Assembly: GCA_002780205.1 (NCBI GenBank)
Contig: PEVQ01000013.1
Location: 6,288-16,548, forward strand
DNA: 10,261 nucleotides
Origin: Elusimicrobia bacterium CG06_land_8_20_14_3_00_38_11
GTDB lineage: Bacteria > Elusimicrobiota > UBA8919
Reading direction: 5' to 3'
Made by a program: the position numbers and the translations under genes. The notes under the pieces were generated by a model that was not told where the DNA came from, made no database searches, and saw nothing but the letters and a program-made list of their open reading frames with translations. This document shows, piece after piece, positions 6,241 to 10,261 of the stretch. Position 1 is the stretch's first letter. Every line of letters begins with the position of its first letter.

Positions 6241-7144
6241 ATATGTCGTTCCCATTTTTGAGTATTTGCTCAAAAATGAACATATCATTTGTGTTGTAAC
6301 CAGGGCAGACAAACCCGTCGGCAGACATCTTCAGCATCTACCTTCACCAATAAAAAAAAAGGCACTACAAAAAAACATTCCTGTTTTAACTCCTGAAAAC
6401 CTTAAAGATAACGATTTTATCTCTAAACTCTCAACTTTGAACTCTGAACTCGCTATTGTTGCCGCTTACGGAAAAATTTTACCTAAAGAAGTTTTGGATA
6501 TGTTTCCGTCGGGTTGCGTCAATTTGCATTTTTCTATTTTGCCGAAATATAGAGGCGCCGCACCTATCCAGTGGGCAATCATAAAAGGCGAGAAAGAAAC
6601 GGGCGTAACCGGTTTTTTTATGGATGAAGGGCTTGATACGGGAAAAATAATTTTTCAGAAAAAAATTGAAATTGCTCAAAATGAGGATTCATTGTCATTG
6701 CAAAAAAAACTTATCCCTGTTGCAATTGATGTTTTAAGCGAAACGCTTGAAAAAGTAAAAAAGGGTTTTAAGGGTGAAGCACAAACCGGCAAAGTAAGTT
6801 ACGCTCCGCCTTTGAAAAAGTCCGACGGTAAGATTGACTGGAATCGGCCCGCAGGAGAAATTCACAATTTAATTCGCGGGACAAAACCGTGGCCAGCCGC
6901 ATATACAGAAGTCGGAAGTTTAAAAATTCTTGATGCCGAAACCTCTCAATCTCTTAATCTCTCAATCTCTCAATCTCTTCCTGTTGGTTCAATTGTTTCT
7001 ATCCAAAAAAATGTCGGGTTTATTGTAAAATGCAATCCCGGTTTTTTACTTATCAAAACCGTTCAGCCCGCCTCTAAAAATGTTATGACCGCGTGGTCGT
7101 TTCTTTTAGGTTACAAACTTGCCGTTGCCGACAAATTATCTTGA
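6212..7144 (+). CDS. fmt: Methionyl-tRNA formyltransferase
   Basis: Transfers a formyl group from 10-formyltetrahydrofolate to initiator Met-tRNA. The 310-residue protein starts with the canonical MKIAFFGTPE. The N-terminal formyltransferase domain has the catalytic set N104, H106 (NLHFSILPKYRGAAPIQ) and D142 (MDEGLDTG). RADKPVGR (31-38) is the usual loop. The C-terminal domain begins around YAPPLKKSDGKIDW (197-210), with IRGTKPWPAAYT following. Start support comes from AGGGAG at 6192-6197 and the exact family N-terminus. Residues 245-256 (SQSLNLSISQSL) are encoded by an 8-bp tandem repeat in the C-terminal domain, and residues 72-80 by a 7-bp repeat. The stop codon lies inside the -35 box of the htpX promoter. 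Confidence 0.96.
   Translation: MKIAFFGTPEYVVPIFEYLLKNEHIICVVTRADKPVGRHLQHLPSPIKKKALQKNIPVLTPENLKDNDFISKLSTLNSELAIVAAYGKILPKEVLDMFPSGCVNLHFSILPKYRGAAPIQWAIIKGEKETGVTGFFMDEGLDTGKIIFQKKIEIAQNEDSLSLQKKLIPVAIDVLSETLEKVKKGFKGEAQTGKVSYAPPLKKSDGKIDWNRPAGEIHNLIRGTKPWPAAYTEVGSLKILDAETSQSLNLSISQSLPVGSIVSIQKNVGFIVKCNPGFLLIKTVQPASKNVMTAWSFLLGYKLAVADKLS
6426..6451. repeat. Heptamer tandem repeat within fmt
   Basis: Four near-copies of a 7-mer, AACTCTC, AACTTTG, AACTCTG, AACTC, code for KLSTLNSEL. The protein segment still fits the family pattern before VAAYGKILP, so the repeat either shaped, or is compatible with, native residues. Confidence 0.5.
6944..6979. repeat. Octamer tandem repeat within fmt
   Basis: Four units of TCTCAATC (second unit TCTTAATC) plus a half unit, encoding SQSLNLSISQSL (residues 245-256) in the C-terminal tRNA-binding domain. 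Because 8 is not a multiple of 3, gain or loss of one unit would shift the frame. Confidence 0.8.
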
Positions 7145-7168
7145 CAAATTTTTTTTTTCTGATATAAT
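7141..7168 (+). promoter_or_regulatory. Consensus sigma-70 promoter for htpX
   Basis: TTGACA (7141-7146), a 16-bp T-rich spacer, and TATAAT (7163-7168): both hexamers perfect. Transcription should start near 7175, about 19 bases before the htpX ATG at 7194. The fmt stop TGA (7142-7144) is part of the -35 box. This lets htpX and the PASTA gene be expressed apart from the upstream genes. Confidence 0.85.
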
Positions 7169-7193
7169 AGTAAAACCGGTTAGAGGTGATTTC

Positions 7194-8054
7194 ATGAATG
7201 GGTTAAAGACGTTTTTGCTGATGCTTGGGATGATGGCACTTTTCCTTTTAATCGGAAATGCTATAGGCGGACAGCAGGGAATGGTTACTGCTTTTATTTT
7301 CGCGGCAGTTATGAATTTTTTTATGTACTGGTTTTCGGATAAAATTGTTCTTGCTATGTATAGGGCGAAACAGATTCCGGAAAATGAGGCGCCGGAAATT
7401 TACAGGGTTGTGAGACGACTAACCGTGAAAGCGGACATTCCGATGCCGAAAATTTTTCTACTTGCGATGGAAACACCGAATGCATTCGCAACCGGCAGAA
7501 ATCCTCAGCACGCATCCGTCGCCGTAACAAAAGGGATACTGGACATTCTTGATGAAAACGAACTTGAAGGCGTTCTGGCGCATGAACTTTCACACATCAA
7601 ACACAGAGATATTTTGATAGCGACAATTGCCGCAACGATGGCCGGTGCGATTTCAATGCTGGCAAGAATGGCACAATGGGCAGCGATTTTCGGCGGCGCT
7701 TCAAGAGATGACAGAAATAGAGGCGGCGGATTAGGACTTTTAGTGACGGCAATAGTTGCACCAATAGCAGCACTTCTTATTCAACTTGCAATTTCCCGTT
7801 CCCGTGAATACGGCGCAGACGAAGGCGCTGCGGAACTGACGGGAATGCCGCTCTCACTCGCATCTGCACTAAAAAAACTGGAAAGTTATTCAAAAAGAAG
7901 TACTGCAAATGTTGAACCGTCAACAGCCCATTTATTCATAGTTAATCCTCTTAAAGGCGATGCGATATTTAAGTTATTTTCAACCCATCCTCCGATAGTT
8001 GAGAGGGTAAAGCGACTTGAAAAAATGGCGGAGGGTCCGCAGATTATTTATTAG
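7194..8054 (+). CDS. htpX: Membrane zinc metalloprotease HtpX (M48 family)
   Basis: Inner-membrane protease that helps clear misfolded membrane proteins. The 286-residue product has two N-terminal membrane segments (about 5-24 and 30-48), the zinc motif HELSH (H130, E131, H134), a third zinc ligand E205 in SREYGADE, and further hydrophobic segments near 140-165 and 180-200. A conserved PNAFATGRNP (95-104) and the C-terminal STHPPIVERVKRL fit HtpX, and the length is typical. The ATG at 7194 has GAGGTGAT (7183-7190) just upstream. A longer reading from 7119 would run back through the promoter and into fmt. It is driven by the consensus promoter at 7141. The stop abuts the next gene's ATG. Confidence 0.96.
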   Translation: MNGLKTFLLMLGMMALFLLIGNAIGGQQGMVTAFIFAAVMNFFMYWFSDKIVLAMYRAKQIPENEAPEIYRVVRRLTVKADIPMPKIFLLAMETPNAFATGRNPQHASVAVTKGILDILDENELEGVLAHELSHIKHRDILIATIAATMAGAISMLARMAQWAAIFGGASRDDRNRGGGLGLLVTAIVAPIAALLIQLAISRSREYGADEGAAELTGMPLSLASALKKLESYSKRSTANVEPSTAHLFIVNPLKGDAIFKLFSTHPPIVERVKRLEKMAEGPQIIY

Positions 8055-8777
8055 ATGAGAAAATTTTTCAGGTGGGTTTTGTGGTTGATAATAGGCGGGA
8101 TTGCTTTTGTCGTCGGGATGAACCGTCTTATAGATGCGTTGATTCACAGTAAAAAAGACCGCATTGTCCCCAATCTCATAGGAAGTAACATTGCCGACTC
8201 TCTGGATGTTTTGTCTTCCATGAATTTGTATCTTAAAAAAGGTGCCGAGGAATTTAATTCTGATGTGCCCGCGGGCATAATCATTTCACAGTCGCCGCCT
8301 GCAGGGAGTATTATCAAGGAAGGCAAAGCCGTAAATGTTGTGGTTTCCGTCGGCGGCGAGGTTATTTTTGTGCCGGATTTGACAAACCAGACGGTGCGTT
8401 CAGCCCAGCTTATTTTGAGGAAAAACGGTCTGGATTTAGGTGAGCAGGATGAAAAATATTCAACCGTCATTGAAAAGGGAAAAATAATTTCGCAAAACCC
8501 GAATCCACGAACACCCATTCAGAAAAACGGATTGGTTAATATAGTAGTTTCGTTAGGTACTCCGCCGGAAGGAGTTCTGCTGATGCCGGATTTCATCGGA
8601 AAAAACATAACGGAAGCAGAAAATTGGGCGTTGCAAAACGGAGTGCAAATTAAAAATGTGAACAGAACGAAAGATACCGCGATTACTGAAAATACCGTCG
8701 TCAAACAGATACCGGAAAGTGACGAAGTGATTGAAAAAAATAAAACGGCGGAGTTCTGGATTGCAACGAAAGAGTAA
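8055..8777 (+). CDS. Membrane-anchored protein with three PASTA domains, no kinase
   Basis: The 240-residue product has a short positive N-terminus (MRKFFR), one membrane helix (about 7-24), then three tandem PASTA domains outside the membrane. They lie roughly at 37-102 (VPNLIG to VVVSVG), 105-170 (VPDLTN to VVSLG) and 176-240 (MPDFIG to the end). Each shows the (V/M)P(N/D) start, the SQSPPAG/SQNPNP/KQIPES turn and a closing beta strand. PASTA domains bind peptidoglycan fragments or beta-lactams in Ser/Thr kinases and penicillin-binding proteins. Here no enzyme domain is present, so a cell-wall-sensing or scaffold role is inferred. The ATG directly follows the htpX stop with no gap, so the two are co-translated. 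GGAGG in the htpX end is about 20 bases upstream, rather far for a ribosome site. Confidence 0.88.
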   Translation: MRKFFRWVLWLIIGGIAFVVGMNRLIDALIHSKKDRIVPNLIGSNIADSLDVLSSMNLYLKKGAEEFNSDVPAGIIISQSPPAGSIIKEGKAVNVVVSVGGEVIFVPDLTNQTVRSAQLILRKNGLDLGEQDEKYSTVIEKGKIISQNPNPRTPIQKNGLVNIVVSLGTPPEGVLLMPDFIGKNITEAENWALQNGVQIKNVNRTKDTAITENTVVKQIPESDEVIEKNKTAEFWIATKE

Positions 8778-8783
8778 AAATGG

Positions 8784-8994
8784 AACCACGAAAGTACGAA
8801 ATTAAAAGAATCTGACAGGATTTACAGGATTAGAAATAACCACAGAAGCACTGAATTTTGGAAGCACGGAAAAAAATAAAATAAAAAGATTAGTCAAATT
8901 TCCGTGTCTCCGATTTTCCGTGTTTCCGTAGTAAAAAAATCCTGTTAATCCCGTCAAAGACGAAAATTTTAGATTTTTTTCGTGCCTCGTGGTT
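8784..8994. repeat. 211-bp nested inverted repeat between the PASTA gene and rpe
   Basis: Three paired layers are visible: AACCACGA (8784-8791) with TCGTGGTT (8987-8994); 8811-8831 with 8938-8958 (18 of 21 positions, built on GACAGGATTTACAGGATT); and CACGGAAA (8865-8872) with TTTCCGTG (8899-8906). Short CACGA, CACAGA and CACGGA motifs recur inside. No ORF or promoter was found in this gap. The element runs to within seven bases of the rpe ATG. Confidence 0.7.
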
Positions 8995-9000
8995 AAAAAA

Positions 9001-9660
9001 ATGATTGAGATTGCACCGTCTATTTTATCTGCGGATTTTTCAAATTTAGCGGATGAAATAAAAAAATGCGAAAAAGCGGGTGTGAAAATTTTGCATATTG
9101 ATATTATGGACGGTCATTTTGTCCCGAATATAACTATAGGTCCGGTTGTGGTAGAATCATTGAGAAAAAAAACAAAAATGATTTTGGATACGCATCTTAT
9201 GATAACAGACCCCGAAAAATATATTGAACCGTTTGCTAAAGCGGGAAGCGATTGGCTTACATTTCACATTGAGGCAGTAAAAAAGCCGTCGGCGTTGATA
9301 AAAAAAATAAAATCGCTGAAACTTAAAGCTGGTATCTCGCTTAATCCCGCGACTCCCGTTTCCAAACTTTCAAAATATTTGAACGAATTAGATTTAGTGC
9401 TCGTGATGAGCGTCAACCCGGGCTTCGGCGGGCAAGGTTTTATTCCGTCGGCATTGAAAAAAATTTCGGAATTAAAAAAACTGACAAAAAATCAAAATGT
9501 AAAAATAAGTGTTGACGGCGGAATAAATTTTGATACAATATCCGGTGCGGTAAAAGCCGGCTCAGATATTATTGTTGCAGGAAATTCGGTTTTTAGGTCC
9601 GGATTGTCCATTGCAAAAAGCATAAAAAAATTAAGGTTACGAATAGAAAAACACGAATAG
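9001..9660 (+). CDS. rpe: Ribulose-phosphate 3-epimerase
   Basis: Interconverts ribulose 5-phosphate and xylulose 5-phosphate in the pentose phosphate pathway. The 219-residue TIM barrel starts IAPSILSADFSNL. Metal ligands H32 and D34 (LHIDIMDGHF), H65 (DTHLMI) and D172 (SVDGGI) are all present, as is the MSVNPGFGGQGF loop (136-147). The C-terminus carries the phosphate-binding AGNSVFRS. The ATG at 9001 is preferred: GTG at 8989 lies within the flanking repeat and would add four residues. No Shine-Dalgarno is visible, because the repeat at 8784-8994 occupies the leader. The last residues, about RIEKHE, are read from CGAATAG-type repeat sequence that continues into the next gap. Confidence 0.95.
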   Translation: MIEIAPSILSADFSNLADEIKKCEKAGVKILHIDIMDGHFVPNITIGPVVVESLRKKTKMILDTHLMITDPEKYIEPFAKAGSDWLTFHIEAVKKPSALIKKIKSLKLKAGISLNPATPVSKLSKYLNELDLVLVMSVNPGFGGQGFIPSALKKISELKKLTKNQNVKISVDGGINFDTISGAVKAGSDIIVAGNSVFRSGLSIAKSIKKLRLRIEKHE

Positions 9661-9804
9661 AGGCAAAAAATCGCGAATAAACCCGAATAACGGCAATGTG
9701 TCATTGCGAGATATAGTCGCAGAGTTTACTCTGCTTCCTTTGTATGTATCGTGGCAATCTCATTCGTGAAAATTCGTGATAGCATTCGTGATATATTATT
9801 CGTG
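9638..9804. repeat. Four-plus-four CGAAT/ATTCG inverted array across the rpe-rpsP gap
   Basis: The left side carries CGAAT-ending heptamers at 9638, 9652 (CACGAAT), 9672 and 9682. The right side carries ATTCGTG at 9762, 9772, 9784 and 9798. The left set begins inside rpe. The right set ends four bases before the rpsP start-site purines. Between them sits the separate element at 9699-9761. Confidence 0.65.
9699..9761. repeat. GTCATTGCGAG ... GTGGCAATCTC element with hairpin
   Basis: The ends are GTCATTGCGAG (9700-9710) and GTGGCAATCTC (9751-9761), sharing the complementary pair ATTGC/GCAAT. The interior has a perfect hairpin, GCAGAG-TTTA-CTCTGC (9719-9734). From memory, this end pair resembles a short interspersed repeat seen in several unrelated bacterial genomes. 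It is not a gene. Confidence 0.55.
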
Positions 9805-9814
9805 AGGGGGAAAA

Positions 9815-10057
9815 ATGGCAGTTGCAGTCAGACTGAAAAGAATTGGGAAATCGCTTTATCCGGTTTATCGTGTTGTGGCGATTGATTCAAAGAAAAGAAC
9901 GGGCGGACAACCTCTGGAGGAACTGGGGAAATACAATCCGCGCAACAAAAAAAACATGACGTTAAACATAGAGCGGCTCAACTACTGGATAAAAACAGGC
10001 GCCGTTGTTTCCGCAGCGGTAAAAAGCATAATTAAAAAAAATGTCCCCGCACAATAG
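9815..10057 (+). CDS. rpsP: 30S ribosomal protein bS16
   Basis: Small-subunit protein that binds 16S rRNA early in assembly. The 80-residue product has the family start VAVRLKRIGKSLYPVYRVVAID, the conserved LEELGKYNP (35-43) and the C-terminal LNYWIKTGAVVSAAVKSIIKK. Length and order are typical. The ATG at 9815 is preceded by GAGGGGG (9804-9810), the strongest ribosome site among the later genes, abutting the last ATTCGTG repeat. Usual partners (a KH-domain protein, rimM, trmD, rplS) are not inside the window. What follows is repeat sequence. Confidence 0.96.
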   Translation: MAVAVRLKRIGKSLYPVYRVVAIDSKKRTGGQPLEELGKYNPRNKKNMTLNIERLNYWIKTGAVVSAAVKSIIKKNVPAQ

Positions 10058-10083
10058 ATTTTTAGGTTTTGTTAATATAAAAA

Positions 10084-10230
10084 ACGGAACCACGAGATTT
10101 CACGAAATTAACACGAGAAATAAAATAAAATAAAAAAATCTTGTAAAAATCTGTGTAATCTGTGGTTAAATAAAAGGTTCTGTAAAGTAAAAAATGGTAG
10201 CCACAGAATGGCACAGAAAAACACAGAATT
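10084..10230. repeat. Helically phased CACGA / CACAGA repeats after rpsP
   Basis: CACGA occurs at 10091, 10101 and 10112, and CACAG at 10202, 10212 and 10222, so spacing is 10-11 bases. AACCAC (10088-10093) pairs with GTGGTT (10162-10167). CTGTGTAATCTG at 10151-10162 matches 27-38. The rest of 10058-10261 is AT-rich with no ORF and no convincing terminator. Confidence 0.6.
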
Positions 10231-10261
10231 TTTATACAAAGAGTGAATTAAAGAGATTAAT

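Noticed and set aside
8144..8518. Minus-strand reading frame of 124 codons opposite the PASTA gene (and similar antisense frames elsewhere)
   Set aside because: It lies wholly opposite a clear family member, has no ribosome site, and its composition mirrors the sense strand.
8989..9000. GTG start for rpe
   Set aside because: It lies in the inverted-repeat arm and adds residues not found in the family. ATG at 9001 gives the canonical N-terminus.
9719..9734. GCAGAG-TTTA-CTCTGC as a terminator after rpe
   Set aside because: No T-run follows and the hairpin lies inside a repeat element, so it is more likely part of that element.
10084..10230. CRISPR array in the repeat blocks
   Set aside because: Units are only 5-7 bases, spacing is about one helical turn, and there are no spacer-length gaps or cas genes.

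Overview
The window is a dense run of housekeeping genes, all on the + strand, from an AT-rich bacterium. Order: gmk, coaC, an unrelated exported-protein gene, coaB, a family 4 uracil-DNA glycosylase, priA, def, fmt, htpX, a PASTA-repeat protein, rpe, rpsP. The gmk / coaBC / priA / def / fmt / rpe succession is a widespread bacterial arrangement. The AT-rich code, repeat-filled intergenic gaps and Gram-negative-like exported proteins would fit an uncultured lineage such as Elusimicrobiota or Omnitrophota. That placement is a guess from style, not shown by the sequence.

Region by region: (1) 1-1157 holds gmk and the CoaC half of the coenzyme A enzyme. rpoZ, often found between them, is absent. 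(2) 1158-2268 is foreign-looking. It carries one gene for an exported protein of unknown function, with its own extended -10 promoter, bracketed by an imperfect direct repeat of about 44 bp. It lies exactly where the two halves of the usual CoaBC fusion would join. (3) 2269-5616 holds coaB, udg and priA, overlapping end to start. udg and priA each contain an in-frame palindromic element of the same family, in opposite orientation. (4) 5632-5697 is a 66-bp imperfect palindrome in the priA-def gap. (5) 5722-7144 holds def and fmt, overlapping. fmt contains two short tandem repeats, with 7-bp and 8-bp units. (6) A fully consensus sigma-70 promoter overlaps the fmt stop codon and drives htpX and the abutting PASTA gene. 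(7) rpe and rpsP are each preceded by a long inverted-repeat structure. Another repeat block follows rpsP to the window end.

Functionally the genes cover nucleotide supply (gmk), coenzyme A synthesis (coaC, coaB), repair and replication restart (udg, priA), start and finish of N-formylmethionine processing (fmt, def), membrane and envelope quality control (htpX, PASTA), pentose phosphate metabolism (rpe) and the ribosome (rpsP). No tRNA, rRNA, CRISPR array or intact transposase gene is visible. No gene-free stretch exceeds 300 bases. The longest are 8778-9000 and 10058-10261, and both are filled by repeats.

The unusual layer is repeat colonisation: nearly every gap, and the interior of at least three essential-type genes, carries palindromic, inverted or helically phased short repeats. 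Some of these supply translation-start regions or coding residues.
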